Assembly: GCF_004310425.1 (NCBI RefSeq)
Contig: NZ_SIUB01000001.1
Location: 372,001-436,000, forward strand
Source of the DNA: Hansschlegelia quercus
Lineage (GTDB): Bacteria; Pseudomonadota; Alphaproteobacteria; Rhizobiales; Methylopilaceae
Direction of reading: 5' to 3'
DNA: 64,000 bases
Part shown: one piece after another, positions 37,185 through 46,100 of the stretch
Layout: every line of letters starts with the position of its first letter
Position numbering within the stretch: position 1 is the first letter of the stretch
Translations under genes and position numbers: made by a program
The notes under the pieces: generated by a model
Database searches by the model: none
Told to the model about the DNA's origin: nothing
Seen by the model: the letters and a program-made list of their open reading frames with translations, nothing else

Positions 37185-37829
37185 ATGATCAAGGTCATCG
37201 CAGGATGTGACGTCGGTCACTTCGACAGTCTTTTCGATGAAATTTTCGCTCTTAGACATAAAGTCTTCGTTGAAGAGCTTGGCTGGGAGGAAATCCGTCG
37301 GCCCGACGGACGAGAAATCGACCAGTTCGATGACGATTACGCTGTCCATCATGTCGCGTTCCGAGACGGACGCGTGTCGGGCTACCAGCGCATGCTTTCC
37401 ATGGCGCGACCGAACCTTCTTCGGAACGTCTACCCGGAACTCTGCGAACTTGAAATTCCGTCCTCTCCCGACGTCTGGGAGCTGACCCGCTACGCTGTCG
37501 CGCCCGAGTATCGAGAGGGCAAGCGATCGGTGGGTTCCGTGGGCACGGAGTTGATCGCGGGCTTCGTGGAGTGGGGCCTCGCCTCAGGCGTCAACAAGGT
37601 CATCATCGAGTTTGAGCCGATGTGGGTGTTCCGCGCGATGGGGCTCGGCTTTCTGCCTCGGCCGCTCGGGCTGCCGGCGGAGGTCGGCCAACAGACGATC
37701 GTGCCGACCGAAGTGACGTTCAGCGAGCGGACGCTTCTGAAGATCCGCGAGACGATGGGCCGCCACGATCCTGTCGTCTGTTTCATGGGGACCCTCGCCG
37801 AGCAGCGGCGTGTCCGTCTCGCGTCGTGA
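37185..37829 (+). CDS. LuxI-family acyl-homoserine lactone synthase
   Basis: The 214-residue enzyme makes an acyl-homoserine lactone from S-adenosylmethionine and an acyl-ACP or acyl-CoA. Conserved family residues are visible: Arg, Phe and Trp in ALRHKVFVEELGWE, the acidic pair in EIDQFDDDYAVHHVAF, Arg in SGYQRMLS, and WELTRYAVAPEYR. GGAGGG nine bases before the ATG at 37185 decides the start. The downstream crotonase (9 bases away) and three small genes probably belong to the same operon. The acyl chain cannot be predicted, but the crotonase suggests an unsaturated or otherwise modified chain. Confidence 0.95.
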   Translation: MIKVIAGCDVGHFDSLFDEIFALRHKVFVEELGWEEIRRPDGREIDQFDDDYAVHHVAFRDGRVSGYQRMLSMARPNLLRNVYPELCELEIPSSPDVWELTRYAVAPEYREGKRSVGSVGTELIAGFVEWGLASGVNKVIIEFEPMWVFRAMGLGFLPRPLGLPAEVGQQTIVPTEVTFSERTLLKIRETMGRHDPVVCFMGTLAEQRRVRLAS

Positions 37830-37838
37830 GGCCGAGAC

Positions 37839-38597
37839 ATGGCTGACATTTCCATCAGGCGAGAAGGTGCGGTCCGCATCATCGAAATGGCCGAACCCGC
37901 AAGCGGGTTGACCCTCGACAATCTGCGAACCTTCACAGAGGCCTTAGAAACGGCGCAGCAAGACGACGAGACGGCGGCCGTCCTTCTCGTCGGCCCAGCC
38001 GACGCATTCTGCTCCGGCTGCGATCTCGGGGACTTCCTGGGATGCGGCGATCTCGACGAACTCGCCGGGACCGTTCGCAGCTTCTTCCGAGCGCTCGCGC
38101 TCGGCAGCAAACCTCTGGTCGCGGCGGTCGATGGCCCAGCCGTCGGGCTCGGCATGACAATGTTGCTTCACTTCGACGCCGTCTTCGCCACTCCGGCGAG
38201 CAGCTTCGCAGCGCCCTTCGCCGATCTAGGTCTTGTTCCAGAGGCCGCGGCGACGCTGATCGCCCCGTTGAGGTTCGGCTATCTTCGCGCCTTCGAGATG
38301 CTCTGCGTCGGGCGCCCGTTCTCCGCAACGGAGGCGCATGCTCTCGGATTGGTGACGGAAGTCACCGATCCCGAAAGAGCAAGCGAACGTGCGCTGCATG
38401 TCGCATCGCGTTTGGCTCGAAAGCCGAAAGCAGCGCTCCAGGCGACCCGGGCTCTGCTTCGGGCCGACCCCATCGACATCGAGTCTCGGATCGACGCGGA
38501 AATCGCCGAGTTCAGGGCCCGTCTAGAAGACGCGGCCACTGTCAAACGACTAGGCCGGCTCTTGCGGATGGCCGACCAAGCTCGCTCAGCGGCCTGA
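37839..38597 (+). CDS. Crotonase-family enoyl-CoA hydratase/isomerase linked to luxI
   Basis: The 252-residue crotonase has both oxyanion-hole segments (DAFCSGCDLGDF and DGPAVGLGMTML). The helix that carries the first catalytic Glu of enoyl-CoA hydratases reads FAAPFADLG, so that Glu is replaced, while LGLVPEAAATLIAPLRFG has a Glu at the place used by delta3,delta2-enoyl-CoA isomerases. It may therefore move a double bond rather than hydrate. It starts nine bases after luxI and is followed at four bases by a small gene, so it probably supplies or modifies the acyl donor for the quorum signal. LuxI-crotonase pairs tied to unsaturated signals have, to my recollection, been described in Mesorhizobium. 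Confidence 0.88.
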   Translation: MADISIRREGAVRIIEMAEPASGLTLDNLRTFTEALETAQQDDETAAVLLVGPADAFCSGCDLGDFLGCGDLDELAGTVRSFFRALALGSKPLVAAVDGPAVGLGMTMLLHFDAVFATPASSFAAPFADLGLVPEAAATLIAPLRFGYLRAFEMLCVGRPFSATEAHALGLVTEVTDPERASERALHVASRLARKPKAALQATRALLRADPIDIESRIDAEIAEFRARLEDAATVKRLGRLLRMADQARSAA

Positions 38598-38601
38598 AGC
38601 C

Positions 38602-38841
38602 GTGGCGAAGGAAAAGGTTGTAAGCCTCACCTCAACTCAGCTGTCCGAAATCTTCTTCGATCTCTCGGATCAAGCCTCTCAGCAGGGACATGTGTATCTT
38701 CATTACCTTCTGCAGAACGCGGCGATCGAAGCCGCGGCGCTCGACTCCGAGTTTGTGACTGGCGGACTTACCGTCAATGCGGCTCGGCCGGATCTGTTCG
38801 AAGGGCTAAGGCGAGCAAGCCGGTTGTTTTGGCTCAGGTAA
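38602..38841 (+). CDS. Small unknown protein in the luxI operon
   Basis: The 79-residue protein starts at GTG 38602, four bases after the crotonase stop, and so is probably translated with it. It is soluble and helical, with blocks such as LTSTQLSEIFFDLSDQASQQ and VYLHYLLQNAAIEAAAL. No domain or signal peptide is recognised. The tight spacing is the main evidence that it is real and part of the quorum-sensing operon. Confidence 0.6.
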   Translation: MAKEKVVSLTSTQLSEIFFDLSDQASQQGHVYLHYLLQNAAIEAAALDSEFVTGGLTVNAARPDLFEGLRRASRLFWLR

Positions 38842-38932
38842 GAATAAGCCAGAATCTCGCCTCAATCTTTGCCGAGCGGACTCCTCAGGCCTCGCGCCAC
38901 GCCATATCTCTTAAAAAAAATGGGAGGACGCG

Positions 38933-39148
38933 ATGCCCTACAACATCATCATCGAAGACGGCCGAAAGCGCATCCATCATGCTCGCACCGCTCAGGACGC
39001 TTTGGCGTTCGCGCTCGCCAAGCGCGCCGAGCATCCGGATCTTCGGATCGTTTCAAACGAGGGCGCGGTCCTCGAGATCGATCGGCTGGAACTGATGGCG
39101 CGCGCCGAGGCGGCTCAGCGACCAGTATCCGCGCCACGGGCTGCCTGA
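38933..39148 (+). CDS. Small unknown protein downstream of luxI, copy 1
   Basis: The 71-residue soluble protein begins MPYNIIIEDGRKRIHHARTA, then DALAFALAKRAEHPDLRIV and GAVLEIDRLELM. GGGAGGA lies six bases before the ATG. Its order of short beta, helix, beta (strand, T-x-x-D-x-L-A helix, then a V-S/K-N/D-x-x-x-L-E-I/V-D strand) is shared with the next small gene, so the two look like diverged copies. The function is unknown. It lies 91 bases after the preceding gene. Confidence 0.65.
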   Translation: MPYNIIIEDGRKRIHHARTAQDALAFALAKRAEHPDLRIVSNEGAVLEIDRLELMARAEAAQRPVSAPRAA

Positions 39149-39321
39149 AGCGCGAACTGGACGGCTGAGATCAAGGCTGCAGCCGAAGCGGAGCCTCACG
39201 GCTCGTCGACGCCGTCGTCAGCCTAATTCGAGTGGGGAGACGTTAACTTCCCGGTAACTTTTCGCTTGCCGGATGTTGCGTTGCAGCGTTTGATTACGCA
39301 CCCGCAGCGGAGGTTACGACC

Positions 39322-39507
39322 GTGGCTTATATCGTGCGCTGGGTGCCGACCGGCCCCGAGATGATCGTCAGCTGCCCCACGCCGGACGACGTCCTGGCGC
39401 TTGCCGACGAGTTGATCGCAACCGGCCGATCGAGCGACATCACAGTCGTCAAAGACGGACTCGAAGTCGACCTCGCCAGCCTCAAGGCCCAGCCGGCGCT
39501 GAGCTGA
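39322..39507 (+). CDS. Small unknown protein downstream of luxI, copy 2
   Basis: The 61-residue protein starts with GTG at 39322 behind GCGGAGG. It reads MAYIVRWVPTGPEMIVSC, then TPDDVLALADELIATGRSSD and ITVVKDGLEVDLASLK. The pattern matches the preceding small protein: an N-terminal M-x-Y strand, a T-x-x-D-x-L-A helix and a final strand ending L-E-V-D. It is separated by 173 bases from that gene and may have its own promoter. No function is known to me. Confidence 0.6.
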   Translation: MAYIVRWVPTGPEMIVSCPTPDDVLALADELIATGRSSDITVVKDGLEVDLASLKAQPALS

Positions 39508-39536
39508 TCCAATCTAACGCGAGGTCGGGCGGCGGC

Positions 39537-40037
39537 TCAGAACGCCGGCCGCGCCTCGCCTTTGGTCAAGGTCTGTGCGAGGCCGCCGAGCGGCCGCCAT
39601 AGCATGCGCGCCGGATCGACGGGGCCTGGCATCTCGACCAAGCCGTCCGGGATCCGAGAAAAACCGAGACGCCCATAGTAGGGCTCGTCCCCGACAAGCA
39701 TGACGAGCGCGTGGCCGGCCTTCTCCGCCGCCTGCACCGACGCTGCGATCAGCGCCGCTCCGATGCCGCGGCTGCGGAAAGCCGGGTCGACGACGAGCGG
39801 CCCCAGCAGCAGCGCCGGCGCATCTCCGATCAGGATCGGCGACATGCGGTTCGAGCCGACCAGCATCGCTCCCACGCGCGCTGTGAAGGACAATCCCGCG
39901 ACCGGCTCGACGCCCTCGCGCAGCCGATAGGCCGATCGAGCGTAGCGGCCGGGACCGAAAGCCCGCTCCTGCAGGCGCTCGATGGCGGGGGCGTCGTCGG
40001 GCTGCTCGTGGAGGATCGCGAGCGGGAGGGATGTCAT
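39537..40037 (-). CDS. GNAT-family N-acetyltransferase
   Basis: The 166-residue protein has a GNAT fold. The acetyl-CoA loop is LGPLVVDPAFRSRGIGAALI, followed by MLVGDEPYYGRLGFSRIPD near the end, typical of the YhbS-like group. The substrate is unknown. GGGAGGG precedes the ATG at 40037, and the longer frame upstream runs into the neighbouring gene's region. It is convergent with the small genes of the quorum-sensing segment. Confidence 0.85.
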   Translation of the reverse strand: MTSLPLAILHEQPDDAPAIERLQERAFGPGRYARSAYRLREGVEPVAGLSFTARVGAMLVGSNRMSPILIGDAPALLLGPLVVDPAFRSRGIGAALIAASVQAAEKAGHALVMLVGDEPYYGRLGFSRIPDGLVEMPGPVDPARMLWRPLGGLAQTLTKGEARPAF

Positions 40038-40252
40038 GGGAAGGCTCGGGAGATGACGGCGGCGGAAGGTCCCGCCCGCTCCCGCGCCGAAGCGCGCAAG
40101 AAGCGGGTCAGATGCGAGCGAGAGGTGCCGCAAGGCGCCGGACGCAGCGTCGTCGCAAAGGGATAAAACGGTTGCTCGCCATGACTGATCGCGCTTAGCA
40201 CGGCGGCGTAGCGCACGCCAGCGTGAGGCCGCGGCGGGGAGAACAGATCGCG

Positions 40253-41251
40253 ATGGGTCTTCTGGTCGACGGCGCATGGCGCGATCAATGGTACGACACG
40301 TCGAAGTCCGGCGGGCGCTTCGAGCGCCAGGCCTCGCAGTTCCGCAACTGGGTGGCGGCGGACGGCGCAGCGGGCCCGAGCGGCGAAGGCGGCTTCAAGG
40401 CCGAGGCCGGGCGCTACCATCTCTACGTCTCGCTCGCCTGCCCATGGGCGCACCGCACGCTGATCTTCCGCAGGCTGAAGAAGCTCGAGGAGCTCATCTC
40501 CGTCAGTGTCGTCGATCCGCATATGGGCGCGGAAGGCTGGGTGTTCGGCGACTTCCCCGCTGCGACGCCCGACACAGTCAACGGCGCGGAACGGCTCTAC
40601 GAGGTGTACCTGCGCGCAGAACCCGACGTGACGACGCGGGTAACGGTACCGGTGCTCTGGGACAAGACGCGCGGCGCGATCGTCTCGAACGAATCCGCGG
40701 AGATCATCCGCATGTTCAACTCGGCCTTCGACGGGCTAACGGGCGAGACCTCGGACTTCTACCCCGAGCCGCTCCGGTCTGAGATCGACGCCTTGAACGA
40801 GCGGATCTATGCCCGCGTCAACAACGGCGTCTACCGAGTGGGCTTCGCGACCACGCAGGACGCCTATGAGGAAGCCTTCGCGGCGCTGTTCGAGGAGCTT
40901 GACGACCTCGACGAGCGGCTCGGCCGCCGGCGGTTCCTGTGCGGCGCGGAGACGACCGAGGCGGACTGGCGGCTGTTCACCACGCTCGTCCGCTTCGACG
41001 CGGTCTATTTCGGCCACTTCAAGTGTAATCGCCGCCGCATCGCCGATTACGCCAATCTGTCGGGCTATCTGCGCGACTTCTATCAGCAGCCGGGCGTCCG
41101 CGAGACCGTGAACTTCGCCCACATCAAGACGCACTATTACTGGTCGCACACCACCATCAACCCGACCCGAATCGTGCCTGTCGGGCCTGACCTCGACCTC
41201 GATGCGCCAGCCGATCGCGAGGGGCTAACCGGGCTTACCAGCGGTCGCTGA
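40253..41251 (+). CDS. yqjG: Glutathionyl-hydroquinone reductase (Xi-class GST)
   Basis: The 332-residue protein is a Xi-class glutathione transferase that reduces glutathionyl-hydroquinones. The N-terminal thioredoxin-like domain has the catalytic Cys in SLACPWAHRTLIFR and the glutathione-binding VPVLWDK and SNESAEIIRM. The C-terminal helical domain has TEADWRLFTTLVRFDAVYFG and FKCNRRRI, with the characteristic Tyr-rich HYYWSH end. It would act in the cytosol against quinone stress. Its end overlaps the convergent NUDIX gene by 17 bases. Confidence 0.93.
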   Translation: MGLLVDGAWRDQWYDTSKSGGRFERQASQFRNWVAADGAAGPSGEGGFKAEAGRYHLYVSLACPWAHRTLIFRRLKKLEELISVSVVDPHMGAEGWVFGDFPAATPDTVNGAERLYEVYLRAEPDVTTRVTVPVLWDKTRGAIVSNESAEIIRMFNSAFDGLTGETSDFYPEPLRSEIDALNERIYARVNNGVYRVGFATTQDAYEEAFAALFEELDDLDERLGRRRFLCGAETTEADWRLFTTLVRFDAVYFGHFKCNRRRIADYANLSGYLRDFYQQPGVRETVNFAHIKTHYYWSHTTINPTRIVPVGPDLDLDAPADREGLTGLTSGR

Positions 41252-41756
41252 CTGCCGCGCCGTCGCGAAATTCGGCGAGCCGGCGGAGCGTGCCCGGGGT
41301 CGCCCCTTCCGGGAGCGCGTCGATGGGGAACCAGCCGCGCTCGACGATCTCGTACCCGGTCCGAGGCTCGGGACCTCGGCGCAGGCGGCTGACGACATAG
41401 ACCGCGACATGGTCGCGGCCGCCGAACGTCTCGTTGAAGCACAGGCCGATCAGGCGCGGGGTCCCAAGGACCTCGACCCCCGCCTCCTCCATGATCTCGC
41501 GTGCGGCCGCGTCGGCCGCCGTCTCGCCCCGATCGACGCCGCCGCCGGGCAGGTGCCAGCCGGTCTCGTAACCGTGCCTCACGAGCAGGACGCGGCCCTC
41601 CTCCACCGCGATGACGCGGACGCCGACCGTCATGGCGCTGCGGGTCAGCGCCCACCGCGCCCGCACGGCGCGGAACAGCCTCGTCCTGATCGCTTCCAAC
41701 CGGCGTCCTCCCAAATCCTCGAAACCTGTGATAATGGAGGGCGCGCGAAAACGCAT
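41235..41756 (-). CDS. NUDIX hydrolase
   Basis: The 173-residue protein has an intact NUDIX box, GGGVDRGETAADAAAREI with MEEAGV, at about residues 70-92, preceded by HGYETGWHLPG. It would hydrolyse a nucleoside diphosphate linked to another moiety; the substrate is unknown. The N-terminal 40 residues are Arg-rich with no clear family, so a later start is possible; I place it at the ATG 41756. It overlaps the 3' end of the glutathionyl-hydroquinone reductase gene. Confidence 0.83.
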   Translation of the reverse strand: MRFRAPSIITGFEDLGGRRLEAIRTRLFRAVRARWALTRSAMTVGVRVIAVEEGRVLLVRHGYETGWHLPGGGVDRGETAADAAAREIMEEAGVEVLGTPRLIGLCFNETFGGRDHVAVYVVSRLRRGPEPRTGYEIVERGWFPIDALPEGATPGTLRRLAEFRDGAAVSDRW

Positions 41757-41812
41757 GGGGGCCCGCCGCGCCTGAGGCTCGTCGCCCCCACCCCGTTCCG
41801 CCATATCAAGGG

Positions 41813-41847
41813 ACGAAGCCGAAGCGCCCGTGGGGGCGCGGCTTCGT
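41813..41847 (+). other. Hairpin in the leader of a possible small transcript
   Basis: Outer arms of eight bases (41813-41820 and 41840-41847) and inner arms of six bases (41824-41829 and 41834-41839) fold around a four-base loop with a small bulge. It lies between the NUDIX start and a small reading frame on the plus strand. It could be an RNA leader structure or a terminator reading either way; no T-run follows. Confidence 0.4.
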
Positions 41848-41862
41848 CGTTAGAGGACCATC

Positions 41863-41988
41863 ATGTTCTGGCTTTTTTCGTTCCGTCGCGGCGCCTTCCG
41901 GCGCATGGCGGAAAGCCCTTTCCTTCGCGCGCTGAGCGCCCCCTCCGGGGCGGCGGTCGCTGCGCTCGCGACCTTTTCCAGGGACTGA
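41863..41988 (+). CDS. Possible 41-residue basic peptide
   Basis: An ATG at 41863, preceded by GAGGA, opens a frame encoding MFWLFSFRRGAFRRMAESPF followed by an Ala/Ser-rich tail. It lies in a 350-base interval flanked by a hairpin upstream and a strong terminator downstream on the same strand, so a small transcript is likely even if this peptide is not its product. The N-terminus is amphipathic and aromatic/basic, which would fit membrane association. No homology is recognised. Confidence 0.35.
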   Translation: MFWLFSFRRGAFRRMAESPFLRALSAPSGAAVAALATFSRD

Positions 41989-42021
41989 CGGCGGCTTTTC
42001 GCCCGATTTAGGAACTGAGCG

Positions 42022-42063
42022 ACGCCGGGCCGCGCCAAAGCGCCGCTCGGCGTTTTCATTTTT
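42022..42063 (+). terminator. Rho-independent terminator in the NUDIX-phosphoesterase interval
   Basis: Arms ACGCCG (42022-42027) and CGGCGT (42048-42053), with further GC pairing inside, are followed by TTTTCATTTTT. No annotated plus-strand gene lies directly upstream except the 41-codon frame at 41863, so it implies a short transcript ending here. Confidence 0.65.
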
Positions 42064-42109
42064 CGACCCGGCCTGCGCCATCGCGCGATGATCCGCTATA
42101 ACGGCTGAT

Positions 42110-42991
42110 GTGACCGTCATCGCGCACCTCTCCGATCCCCATCTCGGGCCCTTACCAAGCTTCTCGATCTTCGACCTGATGTCGAAGCGCGGGCTTGGCG
42201 CGATCAACTATTTTCGCCGGCGGCGGAAGTGGCACGATATGGCGGTGTTCGACCAGATCGTCGCGGACATCGTCGAGGAAGAGCCGGACGCGGTGGCTTG
42301 CACCGGCGACCTCACCAATCTCGCGCTGGAGAAGGAATTCGTGCCAGCGGCCGTGTTCCTCGGTCGCCTTGGCGAGCCGGAGCGCGTAGCCGCCATCCCC
42401 GGCAATCACGACGCCTATGTCAGCACCGCGGCGAGCGCGCCTGCCCGCGTCTGGGGCGCAAACATGTCGAGCGACGACGGCCGGGTCGGCTTCCCCTTCG
42501 TGCGCCGCCACGGCAAGGTCGCGCTGATCGGCCTGTCCTCCGCCGTGCCGACATGGCCGCTCGCCGCCACCGGCGAGGTCGGCGCCATCCAGCGCGACGC
42601 GGTTGGCCCCATGCTCAAAGGGCTGAAGGAGGAAGGCTTCTTCCGCATGCTGCTGGTCCATCACCCGCTGGCGGAGGACGACACGCCCTGGATGCGCCGC
42701 CTGCGCGACGCCGCGCTGCTCCGCGAGATCGTGGCGCGCGAGGGCGCGGAACTCGTCCTGCATGGCCACAATCACGAGCCGACGCGCCGGGAAATCGCCG
42801 GCCCGGACGGCCCGGTGCCGGTGATCGGCGTGCCGTCCTGCTCCGCGGGACCGCTCAGCCACGAGCCGCTGGCGGGCTACAATCTCTATGATGTCGAAGG
42901 CGAGCCGGGCGCCTGGCGCTGCGAGGTTACGACCCGCGGCCTGACGCCGGACGGGCAGATCGAGGAGACCGACAGGTACATGCTGGGCTGA
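42110..42991 (+). CDS. Calcineurin-like metallophosphoesterase
   Basis: The 293-residue protein has the full set of metal-binding motifs of the CpdA-like phosphoesterase group: LSDPHLG at the N-terminus, TGDLTN near residue 66, GNHDAY near 105, LLVHHPL near 185 and LHGHNHEP near 225. It could hydrolyse cyclic nucleotides or other phosphodiesters; the substrate is unproven. The start is GTG at 42110. It stands alone, convergent with the small membrane protein gene that follows pyc. Confidence 0.9.
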   Translation: MTVIAHLSDPHLGPLPSFSIFDLMSKRGLGAINYFRRRRKWHDMAVFDQIVADIVEEEPDAVACTGDLTNLALEKEFVPAAVFLGRLGEPERVAAIPGNHDAYVSTAASAPARVWGANMSSDDGRVGFPFVRRHGKVALIGLSSAVPTWPLAATGEVGAIQRDAVGPMLKGLKEEGFFRMLLVHHPLAEDDTPWMRRLRDAALLREIVAREGAELVLHGHNHEPTRREIAGPDGPVPVIGVPSCSAGPLSHEPLAGYNLYDVEGEPGAWRCEVTTRGLTPDGQIEETDRYMLG

Positions 42992-43006
42992 AGCGCGACG
43001 CGCCGT

Positions 43007-43186
43007 TCAGTTGACCCAGGGGATCAACCCCTTCGACGCAAGCACCATCAGCGCGACGATAATCGACGCCCCTACGCCGCCGCCGAATCCAAAGGCGACG
43101 AGCACGGCGAGCGCCCGCACCCAGAACGGATAGCGCCGACGTTCCTGCGGCGCGGCCGCCTCGGTGTGAGAAGCCAGGTCTCTCAT
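43007..43186 (-). CDS. 59-residue membrane protein coupled to pyc
   Basis: The ATG at 43186 shares bases with the pyc stop codon (ATGA), so translation is coupled to pyruvate carboxylase. The product has a polar start (MRDLASHTEAAAPQERRRYP), two hydrophobic stretches separated by a glycine run (VRALAVLVAFGFGGGVGASI and IVALMVLASKGLIPW) and ends VN. It is probably one long or two short membrane helices. No family is recognised. Overlap with a highly expressed anaplerotic gene, correct hydrophobic pattern and the absence of stop codons all support it. Confidence 0.6.
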   Translation of the reverse strand: MRDLASHTEAAAPQERRRYPFWVRALAVLVAFGFGGGVGASIIVALMVLASKGLIPWVN

Positions 43187-46100
43187 TCCCCGATAACGAC
43201 CAGCAGGTCCTTGGCGTCGACCGGCGTGCCTGGCGTAACCAGCACTTCCTTCACCACCCCCACGCGCTCAGCGTGAATCGCGGTCTCCATCTTCATCGCT
43301 TCGATCGAGCAGAGCACGTCACCCTGCGCGACGGACTGGCCCTGCTTCACAGACACCGTAGAGATCACGCCCGGCATCGGCGCCGCGACATGCCCCGGGT
43401 CGCTTTCGTTCGCCTTGCGACGAGCCTCGCGGACGTTCGCCGCGGAGCGGTTCGGCACCTTGATGATGCGCGGCTGGCCGTTCAGCTCGAAGAAGACCTT
43501 CACCTGGCCCTCTTCGTCGGTCTCGCCCACGCCCTGGCAGCGAATGACCAGCGTTTTTCCGCGCTCGATCTCGACAGCGGTCTCCTCGCCCGCGGGTAGG
43601 CCGTAGAAGAAGACCGGGGTCGGCAGCGTCGAAACCGGACCGTACTTCTTCTCCTGCGTTGCGAAGTCGACGAAAACCTTGGGGTACATAAGGTACGAAA
43701 ACAGCTCGTCCTCGGACACGGTTCGGTCGATCTTCTCCTCGACCTCGGCGCGCACGGCGCCAAAATCGGCTGGCGGCATCAGCGTGCCTGCGCGCTGCGT
43801 CAGCGGCTTTTCGCCCTTCAGCACCTTGGCCTGGATTCCCGGCGGAAAGCCGCCCGGCGGTTGGCTGAGCTCGCCTTTCATGAGTTGAATCACGCTCTCG
43901 GGGAACGAAACGTCGACATCCGGATCCTCGACCTCGGCGCGCGTCAGGCCGGCCGAGACCATGACCAGCGCCATGTCGCCGACCACCTTAGAGGTCGGCG
44001 TCACCTTCACCACGTCGCCGAACATGTCGTTGACGTCGCGATAGGTCTTCGCGACCTCGTTCCAGCGGCTCTCAAGCCCCATGGAGCGCGCCTGCTCCTT
44101 GAGATTGGTGAACTGGCCGCCGGGCATTTCGTGGAGATAGACCTCCGACGCCGGCGCGAGCAGATTGCTCTCGAACGCGGCGTATTGCGTGCGCGCCGCC
44201 TCCCAGTAGAGCGAAATTTCGCGGATCGCCTCCATGTCGAGGCCGGTGTCGCGCTCGCCCGATTTCAGCGTCGCGACGATCGAGCCGAGGCAGGGCTGCG
44301 ACGTCATGCCGGACAGCGCGTCCATCGCGACGTCGACCGCGTCGACACCAGCCTCGACCGCGAGCAGGACGGTCGCGGCGGACAGGCCGGAGGTGTCGTG
44401 GGTGTGGAGATGCAGCGGGAGCCCGACCTCCTCGCGCAGCGCCTTGATCAGCATGCCGGCCGCAGAAGGCTTCAGAAGTCCGCCCATATCCTTGACGCAC
44501 AGCACATGGGCGCCGGCCTTCTCGAGCTCTTTCGCGAGCGAGACGTAGTATTTGAGGTCGTATTTCGGACGGCTCGCGTCGAGCAGGTCGCCGGTGTAGC
44601 AGATCGCCGCCTCGCAGATTGCGTCGGTCTCGTTCACCGCGTCGATCGTGACGCGCATGTTCTCGATCCAGTTCAGGCAGTCGAACACGCGGAAGAGGTC
44701 CATGCCCTCCTTCGCGGCGTGTTTCACGAACCCTGAGACCACGTTGTCCGGATAGTTGGCGTAGCCGACGCCGTTCGAGCCGCGTACGAGACATTGCAGC
44801 AGCAGGTTCGGCGCGCCCTCGCGGATCTTCGCGAGCCGCTCCCAAGGATCTTCGTTCAGGAAGCGCATCGCGACGTCGAAGGTCGCGCCGCCCCAGCATT
44901 CCAGGCTGAGGAGGTTCGGCAGACCGGTCGCGTATGAACGCGCGGCGGCTGCGATGTCGAAGGTGCGCATGCGGGTCGCGAGCAGGGACTGGTGCGCGTC
45001 GCGCATCGTCGTGTCGGTGACGAGCACGCGCTTCTCCGCGCGCATCCACTCCGCGAACTTCTTCGGCCCCAACTCCTTCAGCAGCTGCCGGGAGCCGGCC
45101 GGCGGCTCGCCCTCGCCGAAGACGGGCGCCGCCGGGGCCGCGGTCCCTTCCTTGGGCTTGGCCCTGCCCTTCACCTCGGGATGACCGTTGACGGTGACGT
45201 CGGCGATATAGGTGAGCAGCCGCGTTGCGCGGTCCTGCCGCTTCTCGAAGGCGAACAGTTCCGGCGTCTCGTCGATGAAGCGCGTTGTCGTCTCGCCGTT
45301 CAGGAAGGTCGGGTGCTCGACCACGTTCTCGAGGAAGGCGAGGTTCGTCGCGACGCCGCGGATGCGATACTCCCGTAGGCTCCGGCTCATGCGCAGGCAC
45401 GCCTCTTCCGGCGTCGGCGCCCAGCAGGTCAGCTTCTCCAGCAGAGGATCGTAGAAGCGGGTGATGACGGCGCCCGAATAGGCGGTGCCGCCGTCGACGC
45501 GCACGCCAAAACCCATCGCCCCGCGATAGGCGGAGATGCGGCCGTAATCCGGAATGAAGTTGTCTTCCGGGTTCTCGGTCGTGATCCGGCACTGCAGCGC
45601 GTGGCCGTTGAGGCGCATGTCCTGCTGCAGGGGCACGCCGGATTCTGGCGTCCCGATCGCGGCGCCTTCGATGACGTGGATCTGCGCCTTCACGATGTCG
45701 ACGCCGGTGACGACCTCGGTGACCGTATGCTCGACCTGGATCCGCGGATTGACCTCGATGAAGTAGAAGTCGCCGGTGTCGGCGTCCATCAGGTACTCGA
45801 CCGTGCCGGCCCCGAGATAGTCGGTCGCCCGCGCGATCTTCAGCGCGCTCTCGCACAGCTCCTTGCGGCGCTCTTCATCGAGGTAGGGCGCGGGCGCGCG
45901 CTCCACGACCTTCTGGTGACGGCGCTGCACGGAGCAATCGCGCTCGAACAGATGCACCGCATTGCCGTGCCGGTCGCCGAGAATCTGGACCTCGACGTGG
46001 CGCGCGCGTTCGACGAGCTTCTCGAGATAGACGTCGTCCTTGCCGAAAGCGGACTTGGCCTCGCGCTTGGCGTTGATCACCTCCTGGGGGAGCTTGTCGA

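Noticed and set aside
35491-39530. Quorum-sensing segment as a genomic island integrated at tRNA-Val
   Set aside because: The segment lies on the 5' side of the tRNA, there is no integrase, and I saw no repeat of the tRNA 3' end at the far boundary.
41850-42059. Minus-strand 69-codon basic frame opposite the possible small transcript
   Set aside because: It has no ribosome-binding site, its ATG lies in the T-run of the plus-strand terminator, and its composition is that of a shadow frame.
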